Below are positions 34,895-43,459 of a stretch of DNA of 64,000 nt, one piece after another. The position numbers and the translations under genes are program-made. This DNA comes from Solibacillus palustris (GTDB taxonomy: Bacteria > Bacillota > Bacilli > Bacillales_A > Planococcaceae): the NCBI RefSeq assembly GCF_022549215.1, contig NZ_JAKZFC010000001.1, positions 496,001-560,000 of the forward strand, written 5' to 3'. Position 1 is the stretch's first letter. Each line of letters begins with the position of its first letter. A model generated the notes under the pieces. That model was not told the origin of the DNA and searched no databases. It saw only the letters and a list, made by a program, of their open reading frames with translations.

Positions 34895-36281
34895 TTTCAA
34901 AAAATTTGAGGAGTTTGGGAACCGCACCGCTGTATATGCTGAACGAGAATATTCTTACTATGAAATGATAGAAATTGCTGACGCTATCTGTGGTAATGTA
35001 GGTGAAAGAACGCTCGTTTTTTGTTTATGTTCAAATAATAAAGAGTCTTTATTTGGCTACGTGGGCTTTATTAGAGGTGGTGTTGTACCTGTACTTTTGG
35101 ATGCATCCATCCATATTGATCGGTTGCGTAGACTCATTAACCTTTATAAGCCTACATACATTTGGGCAAGTAATGAAAATCAAGACCTATTAAAAGTAAT
35201 GGATAGTTCATTTGTGTTTGGAGATTACACATTATATAAGTGTTCGACATTTTTCCAACATGATCTTGATGAACATCTTGCACTCCTTTTAACAACCTCT
35301 GGAAGTACTGGGAGCCCAAAATTTGTTCGCTTAAGTTATGAAAATATTTTCAAAAATGCTGAATCCATAGCGAAGTACCTTGACATCAATGCAGACGATA
35401 AACCGATAACAACACTTCCAATGAATTACTCCTATGGTCTTTCTATCATCAATAGTCATTTCATATGTGGGGCGACGATAATTGTAACGGATGCATCTAT
35501 CATGAAAAAAGAGTTTTGGGACTTATGTAGAGAGCAACGAGTAACAACTTTTGGAGGAGTTCCTTTCATATATGAGATGCTTAATAGGCTGAAGTTTGAA
35601 GAGTTTAATCTTCCAAGTTTAAAAAAACTAACTCAAGCAGGTGGAAAATTAAGCTCAACTCTATCGTCCAAGTTTGCTAAAGTATGTAATCAGAAAGGAA
35701 TTCAATTTTTTACCATGTACGGTCAAACTGAAGCAACGGCGCGGATGACCTATTTACCATGTGAAAAAAATCTCGATAAAGTCGGAAGTATTGGTATTGC
35801 CATTCCAGATGGAGAACTGATTCTGCAAGATGATAATGGCAACAAAATTACAGCGCCTAATGTTATTGGCGAATTGATATACAAAGGAGCAAATGTTTCT
35901 TTGGGGTATGCTGAGTCGTTATTCGATCTTTCGAAAAAAGATGAGAACAACGGTATTTTGCAAACAGGTGATTTGGCTTACTTTGATCAGGATGGGTATT
36001 ATTTTATATCTGGCCGAATCAAAAGAATGATTAAAGTCTATGGAAACCGTATCAGCCTAGATGAAGTTGAAGGACTTTTAAATGAGCATGGTCATGATTG
36101 TATATGCGCTGGGACGGATGACCAAATGTATATTTACACATTAAAAGAAGATCGTGTTCAAATTAAAAAAATAATTAAGGAAAAATTAAACTTAAAGGGC
36201 TTTGAAATTATGAGAATTGAGGAAATCCCACGTAATCATTTTGGAAAAATCCTCTATTCTGAGTTACCTAAATATGGATAA
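34887..36281 (+). CDS. AMP-forming acyl-ligase (adenylation enzyme)
   Basis: 464 residues of the ANL superfamily. The P-loop-like A3 motif is LLLTTSGSTGSPKFVRLSYENI. A5 is MYGQTEATARMTYLP. A7 is LQTGDLAYFDQDGYYFISGRIKRMIKVYGNRISLDEVE. The C-terminal catalytic Lys lies in NHFGKILYSEL. It should activate a carboxylic or amino acid with ATP and load the partner carrier protein. It is shorter than DltA (~500) and its substrate pocket cannot be assigned by eye. Translationally coupled to the carrier gene. Confidence 0.88.
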   Translation: MNSFKKFEEFGNRTAVYAEREYSYYEMIEIADAICGNVGERTLVFCLCSNNKESLFGYVGFIRGGVVPVLLDASIHIDRLRRLINLYKPTYIWASNENQDLLKVMDSSFVFGDYTLYKCSTFFQHDLDEHLALLLTTSGSTGSPKFVRLSYENIFKNAESIAKYLDINADDKPITTLPMNYSYGLSIINSHFICGATIIVTDASIMKKEFWDLCREQRVTTFGGVPFIYEMLNRLKFEEFNLPSLKKLTQAGGKLSSTLSSKFAKVCNQKGIQFFTMYGQTEATARMTYLPCEKNLDKVGSIGIAIPDGELILQDDNGNKITAPNVIGELIYKGANVSLGYAESLFDLSKKDENNGILQTGDLAYFDQDGYYFISGRIKRMIKVYGNRISLDEVEGLLNEHGHDCICAGTDDQMYIYTLKEDRVQIKKIIKEKLNLKGFEIMRIEEIPRNHFGKILYSELPKYG

Positions 36282-36534
36282 TTTATAATCACCTGAACCC
36301 GTAACAGGAAATGTGATACACATGACAAAACCTTAAATACTGAGATCTGAAACTGAGTGTGCACCTTCGAGGTGAAACATTGAAATAACGTGAAACCTAC
36401 ATTAGTACATGGTTTATTAGTTCTTAAGCGTTTCGTCGACACATTTCAGGGTTTCACGGAACTTGGACAACTTTAGGGTTATTTTTTGCCTCGTTTTTTG
36501 AAAAATCTTAAGTTTATTTTTATCAGGTGATTGG

Positions 36535-37986
36535 ATGAGTTTTATATCTATTGAGTTTCTTCTATTTCTCGCAATAATCGTTTTTACTTATTATTTAATC
36601 CCACATCGATTGAGATGGATTCTTTTATTAGTAGCAAGTTACGTTTTTTACGCTATCTTGAGTATTCAATTTATACCTTTACTACTTGCAAGCACAGCTT
36701 TTACTTATTTTACTGGAATTATAATTGAAAAACAGCAGACAAAAAAACAGAAGAAAAAAGTCATGCTAGTTGGTATTTCCGTATTATTATTTTTTCTCGG
36801 TTGGTTTAAATATTTTAATTTTGTAAATGAATCACTTCGAGCGATTGCAAAATACATGGATTGGAATTATACCGTACCATACCAAGAAATTGTCCTGCCA
36901 TTAGCCATTTCTTTTTATACATTTCAGGCAGTAAGTTATCTTGTGGATATCTACTATGGAAAGCAAAAGGCAGAAAGACATTACGGTTATTTTTCCATAT
37001 TTTTTGCATTTTTTCCACAGTTGGTTGCTGGGCCGATTGAACGTGCTAAGAAATTACTTCCGCAATTTAAAGTTGAACAGAATTTTAATTATGAAAATTT
37101 AACCTATGGGATGAAGCGAATCGCATGGGGTTTTTTTAAGAAGACATTAATTGCAGATCGACTAGCTCCAATTGTATCAAGTGTTTTCGATAGTCCTAAC
37201 CCGACTGGTTCACAAATCGTACTAGCTACTATTCTGTTCTCGATACAATTGTTCGCTGATTTTTCAGCATGCAGTGACATTGCCATCGGTTGTGCAAGAA
37301 TGCTGGGGATAAATTTGACAGAAAACTTTAAGCAACCGCATTTTGCTGTTTCGATATCGGATTTTTGGAGTAGATGGCATATAACGCTCTCTACATGGCT
37401 CAGGGACTATATCTTTGTCCCGTTATGTAAGGGGAAAAAGAAGAGAATTGAAATTTATTTAGCAATTGTGATTACTTTTTTAGTAAGCGGCATTTGGCAC
37501 GGAGCCGCTTGGACTTTTGTTTTATGGGGTCTAATTCATGGGTTTTATCGCGTGTTTGGAGATTATACAAAACATTTTCGTGAAAAAATGGCTTCATTTA
37601 TTCATTTGGATAGAAGTCCAGTGCTGCATAAATGGATGAAAATTGCTATAACTTTCCTGCTAGTTTGCTTTTCTAGAGTTTTTTTTCGATCGGATTCCGT
37701 TACACATGCATTTGAAAATGCACAGCTTTTCTTAACAATTAACTCCTGGAGACCATCGGGAATTGTTAAAGCATTTGAAATATTTTCGCTACTAGATTTA
37801 GTGATTTTCATTTTTTTCTTTATTATTGTACAAATATTTCAGTATATCGAAAGAAAAAATGTTTCAACATGGGAATGGCTATCGCAACGCTCGATATTCG
37901 CTAGATTTGCATTTTATATTTTTATCATTGTTTCAGTCCTTATATTCGGTGTCTCGGGTGAGGGGTTTGTTTATGGTGGATTTTAA
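36535..37986 (+). CDS. MBOAT-family membrane O-acyltransferase (AlgI/DltB type)
   Basis: 483 residues with about 11-12 membrane spans. The catalytic His is H322 in VSGIWHGAAWTFVLWGLIHG. Other conserved parts are LPLAISFYTFQAVSYLVDIYYG, FPQLVAGPIERAK and SDFWSRWHITLSTWLRDYIF. The size and extended C-terminus fit AlgI/PatA rather than DltB (~400). Where family members have DFSGYSDIAIG this protein has DFSACSDIAIG. It should move an acyl group across the membrane to an extracellular acceptor. A 253-bp gap separates it from the ligase gene; no gene was found in that gap. AGGTG precedes the ATG. Confidence 0.9.
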   Translation: MSFISIEFLLFLAIIVFTYYLIPHRLRWILLLVASYVFYAILSIQFIPLLLASTAFTYFTGIIIEKQQTKKQKKKVMLVGISVLLFFLGWFKYFNFVNESLRAIAKYMDWNYTVPYQEIVLPLAISFYTFQAVSYLVDIYYGKQKAERHYGYFSIFFAFFPQLVAGPIERAKKLLPQFKVEQNFNYENLTYGMKRIAWGFFKKTLIADRLAPIVSSVFDSPNPTGSQIVLATILFSIQLFADFSACSDIAIGCARMLGINLTENFKQPHFAVSISDFWSRWHITLSTWLRDYIFVPLCKGKKKRIEIYLAIVITFLVSGIWHGAAWTFVLWGLIHGFYRVFGDYTKHFREKMASFIHLDRSPVLHKWMKIAITFLLVCFSRVFFRSDSVTHAFENAQLFLTINSWRPSGIVKAFEIFSLLDLVIFIFFFIIVQIFQYIERKNVSTWEWLSQRSIFARFAFYIFIIVSVLIFGVSGEGFVYGGF

Positions 37987-38082
37987 TCTAAATGCAAATT
38001 ATATAGGTAATTTTGGTTACGTTTTATTCGTGAGCCATTTAGTAATTTTAGTAAAAGAAGCAATGTATTGAAAGGATTTGCT

Positions 38083-38988
38083 ATGGGACGTTTATTCATT
38101 AAGTTAACAATTATCATTACTGTTGTTTTACTACTGTTTATTCCAGTAAATAACTTTGTAAAGAATTCTCATGATTACAACATAAACCATGCAATACTGG
38201 CGTTTAAGGAACACCCATATCCAGTTGATATCATTAATCTAGGCGCATCTCATTCAATGTATGGTTATTATTTTAAGCCTACTGGTTTGTCCCATCTGGA
38301 CTTAGCACTTCCAGCTCAGACGATTCAGTACGACTATAAATTGTTGAGAGAGTATGGCAAGTATCTTAAACCTGATGGTGTAGTCATCGTTTCCATATCT
38401 CAAATTACTTTCGCAAATTCTGAGACCAATCACGTAGGAAATTATTATGAAGTTTTGGATCGCACCGAAATTGAACCGTTTAATTTAATTGATTATTACA
38501 GTTACTTGTACTTACCTGGGACAGATAGTGGAAGTTTTAATTCTGCGCTTTCGGGTAAATTGAAAAGTTTTAAATGGGATTCTCATCAACCTTGGGCAAA
38601 TAACGGTAAAAACTATTCGGAAAGAAAGTATGCGAAAGTAGAAGAACAATATAGAGAAGCGGTTGAAAACGATAACATTGAACGAAATGTGAAGCAGTTA
38701 AGAGAAATTGTAGATTATTGTAGCGAGAAAGGCTACCAAGTAATATTAACGATGGAGCCAGTTCATCAGTCTTATCAAGAATATTTCAATGAAGAAGTAA
38801 TGAATAGACTTGTTTTTCAGTATTTAAACGCTCTTGAATTAGATGTCCCTTTTTTAAATTATATGAGCGATCAGAGATTTGAAGACAACAGAGATTTTTT
38901 TATCGATCCAGATCATTTAAACAGAGAGGGAAGAAAAAAGTTTTCTTGGATAGTTTACAAGGACCTCAAGAAATTGGGCTATTTATGA
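38083..38988 (+). CDS. Membrane-anchored SGNH-fold acyltransferase partner (DltD/AlgJ-like role)
   Basis: 301 residues from the ATG at 38083 (GAAAGG 8 bases upstream). One N-terminal membrane anchor (LFIKLTIIITVVLLLFIPVNNF), the rest extracytoplasmic. SGNH block I is NLGASHS with S56 as nucleophile; the C-terminal D-x-x-H is D275-P-D-H278. Such proteins work with MBOAT partners to hand acyl groups to cell-wall or exopolysaccharide hydroxyls. It ends the cassette and is followed by a terminator. It is shorter than DltD (~390). Confidence 0.82.
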   Translation: MGRLFIKLTIIITVVLLLFIPVNNFVKNSHDYNINHAILAFKEHPYPVDIINLGASHSMYGYYFKPTGLSHLDLALPAQTIQYDYKLLREYGKYLKPDGVVIVSISQITFANSETNHVGNYYEVLDRTEIEPFNLIDYYSYLYLPGTDSGSFNSALSGKLKSFKWDSHQPWANNGKNYSERKYAKVEEQYREAVENDNIERNVKQLREIVDYCSEKGYQVILTMEPVHQSYQEYFNEEVMNRLVFQYLNALELDVPFLNYMSDQRFEDNRDFFIDPDHLNREGRKKFSWIVYKDLKKLGYL

Positions 38989-39088
38989 GTGATTTATATT
39001 ACTAATATTGTGATTAACTTATTTAAATGTGAAGATTTATTTTCTATTGATGCCCATTTAAACAGGGTGTAACATAGTTTGTGCTTAT

Positions 39089-39142
39089 ATCTCCCGGAAG
39101 ACAAGAATTGTATTTCAATACTTGCCTTCCAGGAGATTTTTT
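39089..39142 (+). terminator. Terminator of the acyl-transfer cassette
   Basis: ATCTCCCGGAAGACAAG pairs with CTTGCCTTCCAGGAGAT (two small mismatches) and TTTTTTAA follows. Confidence 0.8.
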
Positions 39143-39159
39143 AATGTCTACAACGCACT

Positions 39160-39417
39160 TTGGTAATGGCTGCCTTTAGTGAACTAAATCGAGAAATGAT
39201 TAAAGAGAAGCAACAATCAGGAATTAAATTGGCCAAGCAAAAGGGGAAATATCGAGGAAGAGTTAAAAAATATACAGATAAGCATCAAGGTATGAATCAT
39301 GCCATTGAATTACGTAAAACTACCAATAAAACTGTAAAGGAGATATGTGCAATTACAGGAATCAGTCAGGCGGCATTTTATCGTAGGCTAAAGGAAATGG
39401 AAAAAGATAATGGATAA
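39160..39417 (+). pseudogene. Serine recombinase (resolvase/invertase), C-terminal remnant
   Basis: The 85-residue frame has LVMAAFSELNREMIKEKQQSG (end of the long E helix of small serine recombinases), GRVKKYTDKHQG and a helix-turn-helix VKEICAITGISQAAFYRRLKE. The whole N-terminal catalytic domain with the active Ser is missing, since a stop codon lies six codons upstream. A relic of a mobile element at the right edge of the acyl-transfer region. Confidence 0.8.
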
Positions 39418-39441
39418 CAATTTTAATATATTTAATTATTT

Positions 39442-39468
39442 TGCAACCAATTTACTTCCTCATTCGAC
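39442..39468 (+). promoter_or_regulatory. ECF-sigma-type promoter, probable autoregulation
   Basis: GCAACC (39443-39448), 16-bp spacer, CGAC (39465-39468). This resembles the extracytoplasmic-function consensus (GAAACT-N16-CGTC), about 30 bases before the sigma factor start codon. Confidence 0.5.
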
Positions 39469-39497
39469 TTTATTGTGTAACGGAGAGGAGAACCAAA

Positions 39498-40031
39498 ATG
39501 GATATAGCAAAATTAGTGAAAAAAGCAAGAAAGGGTGATGATGAAGCATTTGAACAACTGATTGATTCTGTTCGACAAAAGCTGTATCGAACAGCCTATG
39601 CATATGTTAGAAATGAACAAGATACTCTTGATGTCTATCAAGAAACAATTTATACAGCCTATATTTCAATAAAGACATTAAAAAAGCCTGAACATTTTTC
39701 GAGTTGGATTACAAAAATTCTAGTTTTTAAATCGATTGATTTTATTCGGAAAGAGTCTCGCCAGTTTACTACAGATAATGAGGAAATCTTTACTGAATTA
39801 ATCTCTTCTGAAAATGTTGATTTTATCATGCATTCGATGGATTTATCAGAAGCATTTAAATTCTTAAATCCTACTGTTAAGACCATTATTTTGTTGAGGT
39901 ATTATCACGATTTGTCCATTAAGGAAATTGCCACCATTATGAATTACCCGGAAGGAACCGTGAAATCACACTTAAATCGCGCGAAAAAAGAGTTAAGACC
40001 CATTTTAAAGGAGGGCTATCTTTATGAATAA
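39498..40031 (+). CDS. ECF-family RNA polymerase sigma factor
   Basis: 177 residues from the ATG at 39498 (GAGAGGAG upstream). Region 2 is DEAFEQLIDSVRQKLYRTAYAYVRNEQDTLDVYQETIYTAY, and region 4 is LNPTVKTIILLRYYHDLSIKEIATIMNYPEGTVKSHLNRAKKEL. No region 1 or 3, as in ECF sigma factors of the SigV/SigM type. Its stop overlaps the anti-sigma gene by 8 bases, the usual arrangement for a sigma and its membrane-bound inhibitor. Confidence 0.92.
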   Translation: MDIAKLVKKARKGDDEAFEQLIDSVRQKLYRTAYAYVRNEQDTLDVYQETIYTAYISIKTLKKPEHFSSWITKILVFKSIDFIRKESRQFTTDNEEIFTELISSENVDFIMHSMDLSEAFKFLNPTVKTIILLRYYHDLSIKEIATIMNYPEGTVKSHLNRAKKELRPILKEGYLYE

Positions 40032-41052
40032 AGACAAATTCAATCGATCCATCGACAACATAAATGTACCTGTTGAAAAGCTAATGGCTAGGGAGAAGGC
40101 GGCTATCTTTCAAGCCAAGAAAAAAAGAAAAGCCGGAAGAACCACAAAACGGTCAATCTTGGTAGCGTGTGGGTTATGTCTATCTTTGCTTGGTTCTGGA
40201 TTTGTTTCAACAGGCATGGCGGAAGCATTATCAAATATTCCTCTAATTGGTCCAATTTATAAGGACTTTAGAGACATTGCCTCAGAGAAAATAGAACACG
40301 ATCAACTTACGACAGTAATTGATAAACAAGATAGTAAAAACGGCTTAACAATGACTGTAAAAGAAGCAGCTTATGATGGCAACCGGTTAATCGTAACAGT
40401 AGTTTACACAGGTCAAAAAGAACTTTCGATGGAAGAAGAAAAGGCCGGCTTTAGCTATATAACAATTAATGGACAACAAGAAATTAAACCAATAATTGGT
40501 TCAACAGGTCAGGACGACATAAACTCGAAAACAATAATTGAACATCATCAATTTACCTTCTCAAAATATAATGAATTTGGCGATAACATTGAGATTGAGG
40601 TCCATGGAGAAAACTTATTTGGCTATGAGGGCAAATTGAAGGTGGCTTTCCCACTTGAAAAAATAGAAGGCGATGTGTTTGAGTTTTATCCAAAGGTTAC
40701 AACTAAAACGGTTGATGATGTTTATAAGGTAACAGCGGACAAAGTAACCTTTTCACCTCTATCAACCAGAATAGACCTAACGATTGATTACCCTGCTGAA
40801 ATGGATAAAAACGATACTTGGCCATGGTTTGATTTCTCTGTAGTTGATGATAATGGTCAGGTATATGATAAACTGAAACTACAAGCAGGCATGGTTTTTG
40901 GGAACTATGGTCATCATATGGTACTGACTTTACCTCCAATGGATACAATACCAAAATCATTTACACTTAAGCCAAGTCGACAAAATAGTGAAGGTTTTAG
41001 AGAAGAAATAAAGGAATTAGAATTGGTCGTTCCTTTAAATAAAAGTAAATAA
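40024..41052 (+). CDS. Membrane-anchored anti-sigma factor, DUF4179-type
   Basis: 342 residues. The N-terminal ~45 residues are cytoplasmic and basic (FQAKKKRKAGRTTKR), followed by one membrane span (SILVACGLCLSLLGSGFVSTGMAEAL). A large extracellular domain with a DUF4179-like start (NIPLIGPIYKDFRDIASEKIEHD) and beta-rich repeats ends it. By position it should hold the ECF sigma at the membrane until a cell-envelope signal arrives; the signal is unknown. Confidence 0.82.
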   Translation: MNKDKFNRSIDNINVPVEKLMAREKAAIFQAKKKRKAGRTTKRSILVACGLCLSLLGSGFVSTGMAEALSNIPLIGPIYKDFRDIASEKIEHDQLTTVIDKQDSKNGLTMTVKEAAYDGNRLIVTVVYTGQKELSMEEEKAGFSYITINGQQEIKPIIGSTGQDDINSKTIIEHHQFTFSKYNEFGDNIEIEVHGENLFGYEGKLKVAFPLEKIEGDVFEFYPKVTTKTVDDVYKVTADKVTFSPLSTRIDLTIDYPAEMDKNDTWPWFDFSVVDDNGQVYDKLKLQAGMVFGNYGHHMVLTLPPMDTIPKSFTLKPSRQNSEGFREEIKELELVVPLNKSK

Positions 41053-41138
41053 TGACCTCGTTTGCTCATATCGCGGAAGTACCTTAAGCTAATGAACACG
41101 CGATAGTTGAATAACGAGTTATATTAAAAGCCGTAATG

Positions 41139-41178
41139 AAAGCCGGATTCCATAGCCATTGGAATCCGGCTTTTTCAC
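41139..41178 (+). terminator. Terminator of the sigma/anti-sigma operon
   Basis: AAAGCCGGATTCCA pairs perfectly with TGGAATCCGGCTTT, followed by TTCAC. Confidence 0.88.
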
Positions 41179-41205
41179 ATTAAATTTTCTTAACGTAATG
41201 GTAGT

Positions 41206-41352
41206 TGTGAAATTAAAGGAAATATCAATACTAAAGGAAATAAAATTTACCATATGCCAGGACAACGTGATTATGGAAAAAGAGTAGCAGAGGAAATGTT
41301 CTGTAATGTAGATGAAGTTGAAGCGGCTAGATTTATTCTTGCGATAAAGTAA
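41206..41352 (+). pseudogene. Fragment of a nuclease lipoprotein gene (C-terminal module only)
   Basis: Frame CEIKGNINTKGNKIYHMPGQ... ending EEMFCNVDEVEAARFILAIK-stop. The first twenty residues after the Cys are nearly identical to the C-terminal module of the nuclease lipoprotein at 29129-29926 (KGNINSKGNKIYHMPGQRDY). There is no start codon with ribosome site and no nuclease domain. It is a remnant of a duplicated gene. Confidence 0.8.
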
Positions 41353-41399
41353 TGCGAAAAGATATATTTTTTTGAAATGGACGATTCATTAAAGTAAAA

Positions 41400-41437
41400 A
41401 AATGTGCTGAAGGCAACAATCCTTTAGCATATTTTTT
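41400..41437 (+). terminator. Terminator after the nuclease fragment
   Basis: AAATGTGCTGAAGG pairs with CCTTTAGCATATTT with a G-U pair, followed by TTTTGTTTTG. Probably inherited from the lost gene. Confidence 0.65.
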
Positions 41438-41527
41438 GTTTTGAATATTTTTCCTTGGAGTAAGCATATATTATGAACTGTTAAGAATAGCTGATAGACA
41501 ATTGCAATTTCGAGGAGGAATTTCGTC

Positions 41528-42052
41528 ATGGCACAATGGACAGTGGATTTATCGCATTCTAGTATTGACTTTCAAGTGAAGCATATGATGGTTACAAAGG
41601 TTAAAGGCACATTTGATTCTTTTAGCGCCAATGTAGTAGCAGAGAGTTTAGAAGATTTAACAGACGCATCAATTTCTATTGACATTGATGCCGCAATGAT
41701 TAATACAAAAAATGTAGAACGTGATAATCACTTAAAATCGGGGGATTTCTTTGATGTAGAGAATTTCCCTTTGATTAAATTTCAATCGACTCATATTACA
41801 AAATCAGATGATGATTATAACCTTACTGGTGACTTAACGATTAAAGACGTGACAAAGCCTGTAACATTTAAAGTGAGATACAACGGTAAAGGTACAAATC
41901 CTTGGGGTGTTGAAGTGTACGGCTTTGAAGGGAAAACGAAAATTAATCGAGAAGAGTTCGGTTTAACATGGAATGCCTCACTTGAAACGGGTGGTGTATT
42001 AGTAGGGAAGGACATAAAAATTTCAGTAGCTATGGAAGTCAATTCAAATTAA
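41528..42052 (+). CDS. YceI-family lipocalin-like protein
   Basis: 174 residues, cytoplasmic by sequence (no signal peptide). Family blocks: WTVDLSHSSIDFQVKHMMVTKVKGTF, RDNHLKSGDFFDVENFPLIKFQST, LTGDLTIKDVTKPVTFKV and INREEFGLTWN. YceI proteins form an extended lipocalin-like barrel that binds polyisoprenoids; their cellular role is not settled. GAGGAGGAATTT lies before the ATG. Confidence 0.93.
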   Translation: MAQWTVDLSHSSIDFQVKHMMVTKVKGTFDSFSANVVAESLEDLTDASISIDIDAAMINTKNVERDNHLKSGDFFDVENFPLIKFQSTHITKSDDDYNLTGDLTIKDVTKPVTFKVRYNGKGTNPWGVEVYGFEGKTKINREEFGLTWNASLETGGVLVGKDIKISVAMEVNSN

Positions 42053-42212
42053 AAGTTACAAGGCATGCGAGTTATTGGCGTATGTCTTTTAAAGTGTTTA
42101 TGAATGAAACGCAAAAATTCGGAATTATTCGGCGATGATGCAGCAACGCAACACTGAGAGCCGCGACAATCCACATTGCAATTTACATGAAATGTTGCAT
42201 CAAGTATTTTAA

Positions 42213-42256
42213 AAAGCTGTAGGGAATCGTTGACTGGCGAATCCCTACAGCTTTTG
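42213..42256. terminator. Hairpin terminator, possibly bidirectional
   Basis: AAAAGCTGTAGGGA pairs with TCCCTACAGCTTTT between convergent yceI and the gene at 42330. A second hairpin (TGCTCTGTAGGGG/CCCCACAGAGCA) follows at about 42277-42320. Confidence 0.65.
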
Positions 42257-42329
42257 TCCCTAAAAGCCCGATTAGTGAAGGGTAATGCTCTGTAGGGGAT
42301 GAGGAAACCCCACAGAGCAAAGTTTCACT

Positions 42330-42836
42330 TTATTTGACTTGTTCAAGCTTGATGTATGTTATTGCTGATGTTGGTAAGTCTTGATAAGAAATTTCGTCAA
42401 TAGAGCGAACTGTTTTTGAGTCGATTGTTAATGTCAGAGCTTCTGTATTTTTACTTTTCACATTCATAAACCATTTTAAAGTGACGTCATTAATACTGTT
42501 CACATATTGAATCTCTTTTAATAGGTTGTAGCTATCTTTTAATAATGTCTTTTCATCGATAAATTCAGATGCTTGTAAGGAAATATCAATATTTTGTGTA
42601 TCGTCAATGATGTCAATTTCCATATTTAACATAATATTTTCAACAAATTGATGCAAAATAATTTGAGAAATGGCGTTCATTGTTTCGATTTTTAATTGCT
42701 CTGGTGAGATGGCCGCCTGTGTTTCTTCAATTCTTTTTTGATCTCTTGCTTCGTTACTTTTTATAATAAATTGTACCGACACAGCGCCAACAAAAATAAT
42801 TAGTACAACGAGCATTATTTTTAAAAATTTGTTCAA
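42330..42836 (-). CDS. Hypothetical membrane-anchored protein
   Basis: 168 residues. One N-terminal membrane anchor (FLKIMLVVLIIFVGAVSVQFII), then an extracytoplasmic domain with two beta-strand blocks (MEIDIIDDTQNIDISLQASEFI and EALTLTIDSKTVRSI). GGAGGCATCC precedes the ATG on the minus strand. I do not recognise the family; the layout suggests a small envelope or sporulation-associated protein. Confidence 0.65.
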   Translation of the reverse strand: MNKFLKIMLVVLIIFVGAVSVQFIIKSNEARDQKRIEETQAAISPEQLKIETMNAISQIILHQFVENIMLNMEIDIIDDTQNIDISLQASEFIDEKTLLKDSYNLLKEIQYVNSINDVTLKWFMNVKSKNTEALTLTIDSKTVRSIDEISYQDLPTSAITYIKLEQVK

Positions 42837-42911
42837 ATGAAGGATGCCTCCTTTTGCAACGTGGCTAGATTAAAGCGCGAACTTTTTAGTCGGGCCCTCC
42901 AAAGCTTGAGG

Positions 42912-42926
42912 TTCACACGATGTGAA
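42912..42926. repeat. Short palindrome of the NCACA-CGA-TGTGN family
   Basis: TTCACA CGA TGTGAA, flanked by CAAAGCTTGAG and TGGAAGCTTGCC, in a gap between two minus-strand genes. Confidence 0.6.
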
Positions 42927-43030
42927 TCATTGGAAGCTTGCCATATGGACATTACGTTCTGCCTTACTCGGAGCTAAACGGGCACTTTATCAAAAAGCAC
43001 ATAATTAATTATGCCACAAAAAAATACTAA

Positions 43031-43056
43031 AAGGACTGCCAATTGTGACAGTCCTT
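43031..43056 (-). terminator. Terminator of the 50-residue gene
   Basis: AAGGACTG pairs with CAGTCCTT; on the minus strand TTTAGTATTTTTTTG follows. Confidence 0.75.
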
Positions 43057-43063
43057 AAAAAAG

Positions 43064-43216
43064 TTAAGTATTTGATTCTTCAGTTGGAAGCGTTGCTGCA
43101 TATTCGTTGAAGTATAAAAATGATTCGTCCTCTAATTGTTGGATTTTTTGTTCGTTTAAACCAATGGATAATGGGCCAGAAAAAATTTCGCCCCACCAAG
43201 TTTCAGTTATCATCAT
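43064..43216 (-). CDS. Small hypothetical protein (~50 residues)
   Basis: AAAGGGGG lies 8 bases upstream of ATG ATG at 43216/43213. The longer frame from 43249 includes the ribosome site and is rejected. Product MMITETWWGEIFSGPLSIGL... is acidic, with two Trp near the start and no membrane span. I do not recognise it. It has its own terminator. Confidence 0.55.
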   Translation of the reverse strand: MMITETWWGEIFSGPLSIGLNEQKIQQLEDESFLYFNEYAATLPTEESNT

Positions 43217-43375
43217 TGTTATATCCCCCTTTGTACGATAGTTATGCAATGCATAGTATGTTTGATTAGGATTAGTAGATAGTAATAAATTTCACAGTAC
43301 ATAAAATTTGTAAATTTATTTTTTAGTTAATTCGCTGGATTGTGAAAGTTCCTCCTTTGTTGTGCGGAATTTTTC

Positions 43376-43403
43376 TTGAAACTGTAGTAGTTAATACTAT
43401 AGT
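43376..43403 (+). promoter_or_regulatory. Promoter of the aldehyde dehydrogenase gene
   Basis: TTGAAA (43376-43381), 16-bp spacer, TATAGT (43398-43403), about 55 bases before the start codon. Confidence 0.6.
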
Positions 43404-43459
43404 TAATATGTGAGAAGCGTTATAATTTATGCATAGATTTTACAGAAAGGGTGAAAAAA

